Under the pieces are notes generated by a model. That model was not told the DNA's origin, did not search any database, and saw nothing but the letters and a program-made list of their open reading frames with translations. DNA of 64,000 nucleotides from JABDJX01 sp039942715 (GTDB taxonomy: Bacteria; Pseudomonadota; Alphaproteobacteria; Rhodobacterales; Rhodobacteraceae): the NCBI GenBank assembly GCA_039942715.1, contig JBDVBY010000006.1:744001-808000 (forward strand), written 5' to 3'. A program made the translations under genes and the position numbers. This document shows positions 1 through 8,594 of this stretch, one piece after another. Position 1 is the first letter of the stretch. Every line of letters starts with the position of its first letter.

Positions 1-1177
1 CATCAAGCGATGTGACAGAGTTGATGACAGCGATAGGGCCGAATGGCTCTTCCTGCATGATGTTTGCATTGTCAGGAACATTGACCAAGACGGTTGGTTC
101 AAAAAAATAGCCTGAGTGCATACAGCGCGCGCCACCTGTTGCCACTGTGGCACCTTTTGCGCGGGCATCATCCACAAGTGCAGTCAACGCGGGGACGCGA
201 CGGTCATTGGCCAGCGGGCCCATTTCCACCTCCGCGTCCATACCATTGCCCACAACAGTCTGGGCTGCTCGCGCGGTGAACGTTTCAACGAAGCTGTCGA
301 AAATGCCTTCGTTCACGAAAAACCGAGTGGGGGACGTGCAAACCTGTCCGGCATTGCGCATCTTGCGAATGGCACCAGAGGTGGCTGCCGCAAGGACGTC
401 GGTATCTTCGCAGACGATAACGGGCGCGTGGCCGCCCAGTTCCATGAGAACTGACGTCATATGTTCCGAGGCCAGCGTCGTGAGGTGGCGACCAACTGGG
501 GTTGAACCCGTAAAGGCGACAAGCCGAACAGCATCCTTTGGGATCAGGTGGCTTGAGATTTCTGCTGGATTCCCAAATACCAGATTGAGAACACCCGGCG
601 GCAGGCCGGCATCTGCAAAAGCACGGGCGATATGAATAGCCCCTGCAGGCGTTTCCTCGGCCGCCTTCAGGATAATCGAGCAACCGGATGCAAGTGCGCC
701 TGCAATCTTGCGTGCGGGTTGGCTCATCGGGAAATTCCACGGCGAGAACGCAGCGACCACTCCGATCGGCTGGTGATGCACCGAAAACTTATGCCCTTTG
801 GCGGCCGGAATAACGCGCCCATAAGTGCGCATGGCTTCGCCTGCGTCCCACTCAAAGAACTCGGCTCCCCGGACCACCTCAAGACGCGCTTGCGCCAATG
901 GTTTGCCGTGTTCCATTGTGATCGACTGTGCAATCTCTTCCTGGCGTTCACGCATAAGGGCGGCGGCACGCAGGATCGTGTCCGCCCGCAAGCGTGGCGC
1001 AGTATTGCTCCAAATACGAAACCCATCTTCAGCCGCGGCAAGTGCGTCATCAAGGTCGCTTTTCTCGGCATAGGCAAGACGACCTATTTCAGCTTCGGTC
1101 GCTGGATTAATGACCGCCATATCGCGGCGGGTCGTGCGCCATTCCCCAGCAATGAATAAATTGAGCTCAGGATACAT
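1..1177 (-). CDS. NAD(P)-dependent aldehyde dehydrogenase, succinate-semialdehyde dehydrogenase-like (3' end outside the window)
   Basis: Translating the minus strand from the ATG at 1177 gives an open frame of about 392 codons that runs off the left edge, so the C-terminus is missing. The protein has the ALDH landmarks in order: an N-terminal 'FIAGEW' segment, the cofactor-binding 'SPWNFPM' region, the catalytic glutamate in 'MELGGHAP', the nucleophilic cysteine in 'GQVCTSP', and 'EEPFGP' near the edge. The family oxidises an aldehyde to an acid with NAD(P). The sequence style is that of the succinate-semialdehyde dehydrogenase group, but with a ring-cleavage dioxygenase and an aspartate dehydrogenase nearby the substrate may instead be a semialdehyde from that pathway. 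It lies downstream of the LysR gene on the same strand but has its own upstream gap with a LysR-type box. Confidence 0.88.
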   Translation of the reverse strand, partial: MYPELNLFIAGEWRTTRRDMAVINPATEAEIGRLAYAEKSDLDDALAAAEDGFRIWSNTAPRLRADTILRAAALMRERQEEIAQSITMEHGKPLAQARLEVVRGAEFFEWDAGEAMRTYGRVIPAAKGHKFSVHHQPIGVVAAFSPWNFPMSQPARKIAGALASGCSIILKAAEETPAGAIHIARAFADAGLPPGVLNLVFGNPAEISSHLIPKDAVRLVAFTGSTPVGRHLTTLASEHMTSVLMELGGHAPVIVCEDTDVLAAATSGAIRKMRNAGQVCTSPTRFFVNEGIFDSFVETFTARAAQTVVGNGMDAEVEMGPLANDRRVPALTALVDDARAKGATVATGGARCMHSGYFFEPTVLVNVPDNANIMQEEPFGPIAVINSVTSLD

Positions 1178-1252
1178 GGGTGACCGCTCCTCGAAATGAC
1201 CTGTCCAGAACATGCAATGCTGTCACCCGTTTCAAGTGAATTGGGCGAATAC

Positions 1253-1275
1253 TGGTATCACTTTCAAGAATACCA
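1253..1275. promoter_or_regulatory. LysR-type box TGGTAT-N11-ATACCA
   Basis: A perfect 6-bp inverted repeat with an 11-bp spacer, containing the T-N11-A core typical of LysR-type regulators. It lies about 75 bp upstream of the aldehyde dehydrogenase start. A closely matching site lies at 3045-3069 in the divergent promoter on the other side of the LysR gene, which supports both being real. Confidence 0.6.
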
Positions 1276-1279
1276 ACTG

Positions 1280-2224
1280 CTATCTGTCTTTGGCGGCAAG
1301 GTGTAACGCATCCTTAAATGCATGGCCCGCAGGCGACAGGCTGTTGTCGTCGCGATAAGAGATGCCAATCGGGGTTTGACCAAAGGGAACAGGCCAACCC
1401 AATTGCGTTATGTACCCGTTGTCGATGTCTTGCTGGATCACCTCAGCAGGCATCAGGCTGATCCAGTCGCGCGATTGCAAAAGTGACCGATTGGCCAGAT
1501 AGGACACGGACTCAATGGCGAAAGGCGGCGTATACTGGTTTTGGCTGATGAAAAACTGATCCATCTGACGACGCAGTGTTGTTTCAAGCGGCGGCAAAAT
1601 CCAACCAAAGGGAGCAAGGTGTTCGAACGTGACCGCTGTCGCCCCAGCAAGAGGATGATCGTTGCCGACCACAGCGATTACGCGGTCATCGAATAGCTTT
1701 TCTTGTTTCAGATTATCACGGTGGCGGTGGGCTGGAAGTCGACCAACCACCAGATCAATCTCACCAGAGAGCAACGCTGGCATCATCACTTCATTTGTGC
1801 CTTCAGAGATCTTGATCGCAACCTTTGGGCGATCACGTAAAACAGTAGTGATCGCCACAGGCAGCAACTTTGTAGACGCCGCAAGCAACGTCCCAACACC
1901 AACGCGACCACTGTTGCCTTCGTTCAGATCATCCAATTCCTGTGCGGCGTTTGATACCTGCGCAAAGATCAACTTGCCATGTTTGATCAAAGTGTCCCCA
2001 AACACCGTCGGCACAACACCGCGATTGGTTCGGGTAAACAACTGAACCTCGAAATCAATCTCAAGGTCTTGGATCATCTTGGTCGCCGCGGGCTGTGAAA
2101 TGCCCAGTTCCCGCGCTGCATTCTGAATGTTACCGTGGTTGCCAACCGCCACCAACAAACGCAGTTGGCGCAGTTTCAACCGTGTCAGGGCACGATCCAC
2201 GATGCGGGAATGGCGCGCGATCAT
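1280..2224 (-). CDS. LysR-family transcriptional regulator
   Basis: A 314-residue protein of normal LysR length. Residues about 15-75 form the winged helix-turn-helix ('LKLRQLRLLVAVGNHGNIQ', then 'AARELGISQPAATK'). The rest is a periplasmic-binding-like effector domain. The start codon overlaps the stop of the upstream aspartate dehydrogenase by 4 bp (ATGA), so the two are co-transcribed and translationally coupled. The likely targets are the two matching T-N11-A boxes at 1253-1275 and 3045-3069, which would put the aldehyde dehydrogenase and both divergent arms under its control. The inducer is unknown; the neighbouring dioxygenase suggests an aromatic amino acid metabolite. Confidence 0.93.
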   Translation of the reverse strand: MIARHSRIVDRALTRLKLRQLRLLVAVGNHGNIQNAARELGISQPAATKMIQDLEIDFEVQLFTRTNRGVVPTVFGDTLIKHGKLIFAQVSNAAQELDDLNEGNSGRVGVGTLLAASTKLLPVAITTVLRDRPKVAIKISEGTNEVMMPALLSGEIDLVVGRLPAHRHRDNLKQEKLFDDRVIAVVGNDHPLAGATAVTFEHLAPFGWILPPLETTLRRQMDQFFISQNQYTPPFAIESVSYLANRSLLQSRDWISLMPAEVIQQDIDNGYITQLGWPVPFGQTPIGISYRDDNSLSPAGHAFKDALHLAAKDR

Positions 2225-2997
2225 AAGGTCACCGAGTTTGCGAGGGAGTTGATTTTGCTCAACACACTCATCGCGGCAAGGGCAGAACTGCGTGGGTTAT
2301 CGGGCAACGCAGTCCCTGCAATTTGGAAAGCGAAGCTGCCGAATTCACCTTTGCCCGTAATTTCGTGGATGTTGGAAGACACACCCGCATCCGCGATCAA
2401 TCGAACCTGCGTCGCATCAAATCCAATGCCAGCGATCGCGACAGCTGCGGCCACGTTCGCGTTTTTGGGATAGGCTATTGCTGCTGCACGTGCGGTACCC
2501 TCAAAATGGACTTGCGCACCGACGGTCAATGCATCGAGGTCGATTTTGTCAGCAGCTGGTGATCCTTGCCAACCAGCGGGCGGTTTACGCCCGACATAGG
2601 TCACTGCGTCCAATCGACCGATGGCTGCGGCCTGCAAGCAATCAAGTGCTCCGATAGCACCGCTAGCAAGATGGAGTTTGGCGCGGCCTTCTGTGGCCGC
2701 GGCCTGAAGCGCGTCCTGCGTATCCACATCGGCCAAGGCCCCCAATGACACCGTCACAAGATCAAACCCGCGCCGCAAAACAGCAGGCCCATGGGCGATA
2801 AGGGCGGAGTGACCTGCGCAGTCAACCACAAGGTCCAGGTCATCCGGCAAGTTCGCAACCGATCCGACATAGAGCTTCGGGTTTTCAGTAACCCGTTCCG
2901 CGCGCACCAATATGGCGTCAATGCTGTGAGACTGTTGGTCCAACGTTTTACACACGTAATTGGCAATCGCACCGTTCCCGATCAATCCAATCTTCAT
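2221..2997 (-). CDS. nadX: L-aspartate dehydrogenase (NadX family)
   Basis: A 258-residue protein, the usual size for the family. It has an N-terminal Rossmann motif 'GLIGNGAIA' and the family signature around residues 165-190 ('EGTARAAAIAYPKNANVAAA'). Family members convert aspartate and NAD(P)+ to iminoaspartate/oxaloacetate plus ammonia, either feeding NAD synthesis or disposing of amino nitrogen. Here the neighbours are an aldehyde dehydrogenase, a DapA-like aldolase, a 3-hydroxyanthranilate dioxygenase and a TRAP transporter. A catabolic role, possibly on a related amino or imino acid, is therefore as likely as NAD synthesis; no nadA or nadC is present in the window. Confidence 0.88.
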   Translation of the reverse strand: MKIGLIGNGAIANYVCKTLDQQSHSIDAILVRAERVTENPKLYVGSVANLPDDLDLVVDCAGHSALIAHGPAVLRRGFDLVTVSLGALADVDTQDALQAAATEGRAKLHLASGAIGALDCLQAAAIGRLDAVTYVGRKPPAGWQGSPAADKIDLDALTVGAQVHFEGTARAAAIAYPKNANVAAAVAIAGIGFDATQVRLIADAGVSSNIHEITGKGEFGSFAFQIAGTALPDNPRSSALAAMSVLSKINSLANSVTL

Positions 2998-3044
2998 TGC
3001 ATACTCCCAAATCTTGCAATGATCTAAACGAAACTGAACCTACT

Positions 3045-3069
3045 TGGATATACTATTTATTGATAGCCA
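3045..3069. promoter_or_regulatory. LysR-type box TGGATAT-N11-ATAGCCA in a divergent promoter
   Basis: Lies in the 149-bp gap between the divergent nadX and DapA-like genes. It keeps the TAT-N11-ATA core and the TGG/CCA flanks seen at 1253-1275, with one extra base in each arm. It is a good candidate for the main operator of the cluster. Confidence 0.55.
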
Positions 3070-3146
3070 ATTTTGCCCTTTGACCTTGGCAAAATGCTCC
3101 CGTCGCGGCCTTGATATGGACAGCTTGGTCCACATGGGATTGACCG

Positions 3147-4100
3147 ATGAAATATAAGAAACACGATGCCAAAGCATATGCCCGAGAGAATATGACTGGC
3201 ATTTGGGCCGCTGCGCTGAACCCGTTCAAAGCTGACGGTGCGCTGGACGAGGCAGGTCTGCGCTCAAACATCCGCCATTGGATCGATGATCTGAAAATTC
3301 AGGGTTTGTTCGTTGCGGGCAAGCAAGGCGAGTTTTTCTCGATGAGCATCGCTGAGCGCAAGCGCAATTTCGAGATCGCGGTTGAGGAATGCAGCGGCAA
3401 GGCTGGCGTCATTGTGTCAGTCTCTGATCAAAACATGGGTTCAGCGCTTGAACTTGCCCATCATGCGCAAGACTGCGGCGCGGATTACATCGTTCTCCAC
3501 GCGCCCGTGCTAAGTTTTGTACATGACCGAAATGAAGTCCTTTACCAATATTACAAAACATTCTGCGATCAACTCGATATCGGCATCGCCATGTGGAGTC
3601 ATCCTGATAGTGGCTATCTGATGCAGCCAGAGGAGTGCGCCCGCATCGCAGAATTGCCCAATATCGTTGCGATTAAATACTCTGTTCCACGTGACATGTA
3701 CGTCAAACTACACCACATGATCGGTGACAAAATTCAGGTATCCACATCGCTTGAAGATGACTGGCTCGACAATATCGAAGAGCTCGGCTGGCGGTTGTAC
3801 CTTTGTTCGTCGCCACCTTATCAATTGCAGACGGCTCACGATTTGCGGATGCACGAATACACGCAATTGGCATTCGACGGAAAGTTTGCAGAGGCGCGCC
3901 AGGTCCGCGATAGTCTTGAACCCGTCCGCCGTGCCATGAAGCAAACCAAGCCCGCGGGCAAGCCGACCGCCTTTGGCAAATATTGGCAAGAATTGCTCGG
4001 ACAGACAGGCGGTCATGTCCGCGCGCCAATGCTGGAGCTGACTGAGCATGAAAAAGTAGCCATCAAAACAGCATTTGACGGATGTGGGCTGAAGGCATGA
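3147..4100 (+). CDS. Dihydrodipicolinate synthase-family (DapA-like) aldolase or lyase
   Basis: A 317-residue protein of the class I, Schiff-base aldolase superfamily. The lysine that would form the imine is in 'NIVAIKYS' (about K177). The pyruvate-binding loop, GTTGE in true DapA, reads GKQGE here (58-62), and the tyrosine of the usual 'PYY' triad segment is not evident at 'HAPVLSFVHD'. It is therefore probably not a lysine-biosynthetic DapA but a subfamily member acting on another keto acid or aldehyde. It is the first gene of the rightward arm, diverging from nadX and followed by the dioxygenase and TRAP genes. The exact reaction cannot be read from sequence. Confidence 0.85.
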   Translation: MKYKKHDAKAYARENMTGIWAAALNPFKADGALDEAGLRSNIRHWIDDLKIQGLFVAGKQGEFFSMSIAERKRNFEIAVEECSGKAGVIVSVSDQNMGSALELAHHAQDCGADYIVLHAPVLSFVHDRNEVLYQYYKTFCDQLDIGIAMWSHPDSGYLMQPEECARIAELPNIVAIKYSVPRDMYVKLHHMIGDKIQVSTSLEDDWLDNIEELGWRLYLCSSPPYQLQTAHDLRMHEYTQLAFDGKFAEARQVRDSLEPVRRAMKQTKPAGKPTAFGKYWQELLGQTGGHVRAPMLELTEHEKVAIKTAFDGCGLKA

Positions 4101-4199
4101 AACCAATGACAGCTATAAGAAATTCAGATACCTAGTTTCCCAATCGCGCTTTGCGATTGAAGGCAAAACCACTGAAGTTTTCTTGAACGGGAGATGATC

Positions 4200-4742
4200 A
4201 TGTCCAAACTCAGGGCCTTTAATTTCAAATCGTGGATTGATGAACACCGCCACTTGCTTAAGCCGCCTGTCGGCAACCAGCAAGTTTGGGAAGACGCGGA
4301 CCTGATGGTAACTGTCGTGGGCGGGCCCAATAAACGAACTGACTACCATGATGATCCGGTCGAGGAATTCTTTTACCAGCTCGAAGGCAACATGGTCCTC
4401 AAAGTCTATGACGGTGATGAGTTTTATGACGTTCCGATCCGCGAGGGCGAGATTTTCTTGCTGCCGCCGCATATCCGCCACTCTCCGCAACGCCCCGAAG
4501 AGGGCTCGATTGGGCTAGTGGTTGAACCCAAACGCCAGGAAGGCCAGTTGGATGCGATTGAATGGTACTGTTTTGAGTGCGGCACGCTTGTGCACCGCGC
4601 GGAAATGCAGCTCACCTCCATCGTGCGGGATTTACCTCCTGTGTACGAAAAATTCTACGCCTCCGAGACGGCGCGCACCTGCCCAAATTGCCAAACCATT
4701 CACCCCGGAAAAGAGCCGCCAGAAGGCTGGGTGAAAATCTAA
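4200..4742 (+). CDS. nbaC: 3-hydroxyanthranilate 3,4-dioxygenase
   Basis: A 180-residue cupin. The non-haem iron ligands are visible in 'TDYHDDPVEEFFYQ' (His and Glu) and 'LPPHIRHSPQRP' (His). The bacterial-type C-terminal rubredoxin-like site has two CxxC motifs, 'CFEC' and 'CPNC'. The enzyme opens the ring of 3-hydroxyanthranilate to 2-amino-3-carboxymuconate semialdehyde. I chose the ATG at 4200, not the one at 4194, because ACGGGAG at 4187-4193 is then 6 bp upstream. The next enzymes of the classical route (decarboxylase, 2-aminomuconate deaminase) are not in the window. The aldehyde dehydrogenase at the left edge could take the semialdehyde. Confidence 0.9.
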   Translation: MSKLRAFNFKSWIDEHRHLLKPPVGNQQVWEDADLMVTVVGGPNKRTDYHDDPVEEFFYQLEGNMVLKVYDGDEFYDVPIREGEIFLLPPHIRHSPQRPEEGSIGLVVEPKRQEGQLDAIEWYCFECGTLVHRAEMQLTSIVRDLPPVYEKFYASETARTCPNCQTIHPGKEPPEGWVKI

Positions 4743-4769
4743 ACCAACAATAATACGATAGGGAAAATC

Positions 4770-5744
4770 ATGACATATTTCGCAAGGCTTCTCGCCTCCG
4801 CTGCACTGCTAACTGGATCTGCCATTGCTGCACAGGCAGAAGAGTTCCGCTTGGGACTGATCACACCCCCGCCCCACATCTGGACAGTTGCCGCGGGCGC
4901 ATTTGGCGAAGAACTGACGGCTCGCAGCGATGGCGCGCATTCCGTTTCGGTCTTTCCATCTCGCCAGTTGGGCAATGAGGCCGAGATGCTGCAGCAGCTT
5001 CAGACGGGCGCGCTTGATATGGCGTTTTTGACGGTTGCCGAGGTGTCCAATCGGATGCCAGACCTTGGCGCGTTCTACGCCCCTTATTTGGCCAACGACA
5101 TTGAACATGCCGGGCGCATCCTACGCTCGGATCAAGCGGCATCGATGCTGGAACCCCTGCCTGCCGAAGTGGGAGTCGTGGGGCTTGGCTACGGTATGGC
5201 GGGCTTGCGCCAAATCGTGTCTCGGGGGGAAGTAAACTCCGTTGAAGACCTAGCTGGCGTTAAGCTGCGCATTACACCCTTTGCGCCGATCCTTGATTTC
5301 TACAACGCAATTGACGCAGCCCCTACGCCGATGCCGTTGCCAGCAGTCTATGACGCGCTGGCGAATGGTCAGGTCGATGCAATCGATATGGATGCCGAAT
5401 TGATCGTGGTTCTGAAGTACTACGAATTGGCCGACACAGTCGTTCAGTCCGATCACATGATGTTTCCGATGGTTGGGCTTGTGTCTGCACGGGTCTGGGC
5501 AGGCCTGTCCGAGGAGGACCGCGCTTTGATCAGTGAGCTGATGGCAAAACACGTCGACGGCACCATCGACAGCTACATCGCAAAAGAGGCAGGTTGGTTA
5601 GAGACAATCGAGGCAACTGACACCAGCTACAAACGCGTCGATGCGTCGTTCTTTGGCAGTGCCGTCGCCGACTGGAATACAATCTGGGCTGAAAAGGCGC
5701 CGTCCCTTGACGCCCTGCGCGAGGTTGCGGCACAAACTGAGTAA
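4770..5744 (+). CDS. dctP: TRAP transporter substrate-binding protein (DctP family)
   Basis: A 324-residue protein with a clear Sec signal peptide (cleavage near 'AIAAQAEE', about residue 23) and the DctP fold pattern: 'FPSRQLGNEAEMLQQLQTGALDMAF', then 'LAGVKLRI'. It binds an organic acid in the periplasm and delivers it to DctQ/DctM. It starts 27 bp after the dioxygenase with AGGGAAAA as ribosome site, so it shares that transcript. The ligand is not predictable, but the location suggests an aromatic acid or an intermediate of its breakdown. A strong intrinsic terminator follows directly. Confidence 0.93.
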   Translation: MTYFARLLASAALLTGSAIAAQAEEFRLGLITPPPHIWTVAAGAFGEELTARSDGAHSVSVFPSRQLGNEAEMLQQLQTGALDMAFLTVAEVSNRMPDLGAFYAPYLANDIEHAGRILRSDQAASMLEPLPAEVGVVGLGYGMAGLRQIVSRGEVNSVEDLAGVKLRITPFAPILDFYNAIDAAPTPMPLPAVYDALANGQVDAIDMDAELIVVLKYYELADTVVQSDHMMFPMVGLVSARVWAGLSEEDRALISELMAKHVDGTIDSYIAKEAGWLETIEATDTSYKRVDASFFGSAVADWNTIWAEKAPSLDALREVAAQTE

Positions 5745-5762
5745 AGCGACACGTTAGCGATC

Positions 5763-5796
5763 AAGGGCGCGAGATTGATCCCTCGCGCCCTTTTTT
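5763..5796 (+). terminator. Intrinsic terminator between dctP and dctQ
   Basis: A perfect 11-bp stem (AAGGGCGCGAG / CTCGCGCCCTT) with an 8-nt loop, followed by T6. It lies inside the transporter operon, so most transcripts probably end after dctP. This would give an excess of binding protein over membrane subunits. Confidence 0.85.
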
Positions 5797-5811
5797 ATGA
5801 AAAGGTTAGCC

Positions 5812-6345
5812 ATGCTGTATCGAATATCCTCAGGCTGGGCACGGATCGAATTGGGTCTGGCGGCTTTTCTGGCGGTTTGCATCACACTTTTGGTGCTGCT
5901 GAACGTGGTCACGCGGACGATGGGCAACGCGCTTTTCTGGGTCGACGAATTAGCGATTTACGCAATGGCATGGATGACCTTCCTTGGGGCGTCAGCCGCA
6001 CTGCATCACCGCACGTCCGTGTCGGTCACTCTAGTCCCTGACGTCGTCTCCCCCAAAGTCAAAGTTGTAATCCTGAAGGTCGTCGACGTTATCGTGTTCG
6101 CCTTTGCCGCGGCGATGCTGTATTTCTGCTGGCGCTGGTTCATGCCGCTAGAATTTGCGCGCGCCGGGTTTGACGCGAAGACCTTTCAGGGCAACACGTT
6201 CAATTTTATCTACGCCGAACCAACGTCAACGTTGGGACTTCCAAAATACATGTTCTGGACGATCATGTGGGTCTTTGCATTTGGAGCGACGTTGCATTCT
6301 ACAATGCACCTTTTGAGGCCAGTGCAACCGGACAGTGCGCCATGA
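5812..6345 (+). CDS. dctQ: TRAP transporter small permease (DctQ family)
   Basis: About 177 residues with four hydrophobic segments and the DctQ-type 'FWVDELAIYAMAWMTFLGAS' region. An ATG at 5797 sits on the last bases of the terminator, but the ATG at 5812 has AAAAGG 6 bp upstream and is the better start. The stop overlaps the dctM start (ATGA). The small subunit pairs with DctM to form the sodium-driven permease. Confidence 0.9.
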   Translation: MLYRISSGWARIELGLAAFLAVCITLLVLLNVVTRTMGNALFWVDELAIYAMAWMTFLGASAALHHRTSVSVTLVPDVVSPKVKVVILKVVDVIVFAFAAAMLYFCWRWFMPLEFARAGFDAKTFQGNTFNFIYAEPTSTLGLPKYMFWTIMWVFAFGATLHSTMHLLRPVQPDSAP

Positions 6346-7601
6346 GTCCCATTGTTTTTCTAGCCGCGCTGTTCCTGTCCGTCCCCGTTGCCATCGTCCT
6401 GATCGCCACTTCGATCTGGTACATCTGGGAAAGCGGGAACATCGTCCTGTACGACAGCTTTGCGCAAAAGATGTTTGGCGGCTTGGAGAACTATGGATTG
6501 CTGGCCATTCCCCTGTTCATGCTAACAGGCGAGTTGATGAATGAAGGCGGCATGACCAAGCGCCTGATCAATATGGCCCGTGTGTTCGTCGGCGGCTTTC
6601 GCGGGGGGCTGGCTTATATCAACTTGCTCGCCAATATGTTTATGGCTGCCATTATTGGGTCTGCAACAGCACAGATTGCTGTCATGTCACGCGCGATGGT
6701 CCCCGCAATGGAAGACGAGGGCTATGACCGAGGGTTTGCTGCAGCGAGCACGGCGGCAGGTGGGTTATTGGCCCCCGTCATTCCGCCCTCGATGATGTTT
6801 GTAATCTTTGGCGTACTGGCGCAGGTGCCGATCAGCGAGATGTTCATCGCAGGCATCATACCCGGAATATTGCTGACCCTGTCTTTCGCGCTGGTCATCA
6901 CAATCATCGGGTGGCGACAGCAGTTCCCTAAAGGCACTTGGATGACAGGTAGTGAGGCCATACAGGCCGTGCTCTATGCGGTGCCGGCTTTACTGATCCC
7001 TGTGGCCATCATTGGCGGGATTGTCCTTGGCATCGCAACCCCGACTGAATCTGCGGCCATCGCATCACTTATTGCGTTCATTGTGGGCTGGTTGGTCTAC
7101 GGCGAACTCAAGCCTACGCACTTGGCTGAAATGTTTAAACGGACGGCCGTGAATGCGTCGATGATTATCTTCATGATCGCGGCAGCAAGCGTTTTTGGCT
7201 GGGTCATCATCTATGAAGAATTGCCACAGAAACTGGCCGGTTTAATCACGTCTGTCACGTCCGATCCGTTCATGTTCTTCTTGATCGTGAATTTGTCGTT
7301 ATTGCTGGTAGGCATGGTCATTGATGGGATCGCCGCGATCATTCTCATCACGCCGATCTTGCTGCCAATTGCCGTCGGAAACTACGATATCAGCCCGCAC
7401 CAATTTGGCGTCGTGATCTGCCTGAACCTAGTGCTAGGGCTGCTTACGCCCCCCGTGGGCATCGGTCTCTATATAGCGTCATCCATGAGTGAAACATCCC
7501 CCGGAGCAATCCTAAAAGCGCTTTGGCCGTTCTTATTAGCGGTAACGATTGTGCTGATCCTTCTCAGTTATTTCGCGGATCTGTCGACGATGTTGATTTG
7601 A
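6342..7601 (+). CDS. dctM: TRAP transporter large permease (DctM family)
   Basis: A protein of about 419 residues, hydrophobic throughout, with typical DctM segments 'FGGLENYGLLAIPLFMLTGE', 'PPSMMFVIFG', 'ATPTESAAIA' and 'LLTPPVGIGLYIASS'. The family transports organic acids with sodium. I place the start at the ATG at 6342, which overlaps the dctQ stop and gives the usual 'MSPIVFLAALF' N-terminus. An upstream in-frame start at 6267 would add 25 non-hydrophobic residues and is unlikely. Confidence 0.93.
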   Translation: MSPIVFLAALFLSVPVAIVLIATSIWYIWESGNIVLYDSFAQKMFGGLENYGLLAIPLFMLTGELMNEGGMTKRLINMARVFVGGFRGGLAYINLLANMFMAAIIGSATAQIAVMSRAMVPAMEDEGYDRGFAAASTAAGGLLAPVIPPSMMFVIFGVLAQVPISEMFIAGIIPGILLTLSFALVITIIGWRQQFPKGTWMTGSEAIQAVLYAVPALLIPVAIIGGIVLGIATPTESAAIASLIAFIVGWLVYGELKPTHLAEMFKRTAVNASMIIFMIAAASVFGWVIIYEELPQKLAGLITSVTSDPFMFFLIVNLSLLLVGMVIDGIAAIILITPILLPIAVGNYDISPHQFGVVICLNLVLGLLTPPVGIGLYIASSMSETSPGAILKALWPFLLAVTIVLILLSYFADLSTMLI

Positions 7602-8000
7602 GTTCATTTCGTTCTTTGAAACAGATGGTCAGCTAGAACTCTGTTGGCGATACCAAGAGCTAAGACACAATGGCAACAAAGTGCGTTAATTGTGTCGTTT
7701 CGATGTCAGGTCCAAAACGCACTGGCAGAACGAGGGCGCCGAACTTTGGCAATCGCGTTGGTTCTGAGTTGCGGTTCGCCCTGACGGACGAATATTGCAC
7801 AAGCCTTACAAAAATCACTATTTCACAATATGTTAGGCTATAGTTTTGAGTAGGCCACTACAAAGAGAAACCAGATTCCAATTCCCAACAATCCGCTCAC
7901 GCGTTCTTTGGCAAAACTAGAAACACTGTGTTCACACCTCAAAAAGCTACAATGTGTCGACAATGTGGTAACCACTCTGAAATGGCTGAAGGGTGGAAGT
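7602..8000. other. Intergenic stretch without a recognisable gene
   Basis: Nearly 400 bp between dctM and a secreted-protein gene. Open frames here are short, out of step with neighbouring codon use and lack ribosome sites. No clear terminator follows dctM. The promoter of the next gene is presumably in the AT-rich part around 7800-7850. Confidence 0.5.
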
Positions 8001-8573
8001 ATGTTAAAGATTATCTCTAGCGCGGCATGTGCGCTTTGCTTGACTAGTGCTGCTAACGCGCAGGATACGGTGACCTGGCAGGACAACATCCAAGGTTGGA
8101 CCGTGGTCATTGATCGCACAATCGATAATTCTTGCTTTATCATCTCAGGGTTCGAAGACGAACTGCTCCTTCGGTTCCAATTTAACGCCGTCCAGCAAAA
8201 CCTTCAGTTCATCGTTGCCAACATCAATTGGGACTCGCTGGAAAACGGCCAAGACTACGATATGGAAGTTGCCTTCGGAGATCGCGATTCCTGGGTAAGC
8301 AAAGCCAAAGGGCATCGTTGGCATGACATTCTGCCAAGCTTGGTCATGTCTGTTCCTGTCGCCGACCAGCAGGCTTCAAACTTTATGAAAGAGTTCACCG
8401 CTGTCGGGTCGGTGCGCATTTCGCACGAAGGCTCGGAAATTGCCAATCTAGCGCTAGCAGGTGCTGGAGAAGCCGTAGCCGCAATGTTAGATTGCCAAGC
8501 CGCTATGGCCAATGCGAAACCACTAAAGAAATTGGGCGCTGATCCCTTTGCGGATGACAAAGAAAAGATCTGA
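8001..8573 (+). CDS. Secreted protein of unknown function
   Basis: I start at the ATG at 8001 because this gives a proper signal peptide ('MLKIISSAACALCLTSAANAQ') after GGTGGAAG. A longer in-frame start at 7908 would bury it. The mature part is about 170 residues with two cysteines ('NSCFI', 'LDCQAA'), a 'GQDYDMEVAFGD' segment and an acidic/basic tail. I do not recognise the family. It lies tail to tail with a TauE/SafE gene and belongs to neither neighbouring cluster by strand and spacing. Confidence 0.75.
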   Translation: MLKIISSAACALCLTSAANAQDTVTWQDNIQGWTVVIDRTIDNSCFIISGFEDELLLRFQFNAVQQNLQFIVANINWDSLENGQDYDMEVAFGDRDSWVSKAKGHRWHDILPSLVMSVPVADQQASNFMKEFTAVGSVRISHEGSEIANLALAGAGEAVAAMLDCQAAMANAKPLKKLGADPFADDKEKI

Positions 8574-8594
8574 CAGACCCGGTCTACAGAGATT

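Noticed and set aside
285..740. 151-codon frame inside the aldehyde dehydrogenase gene
   Set aside because: Out of frame with the true ALDH reading frame, which continues uninterrupted across it; the product is Arg/Cys-rich and has no family character.
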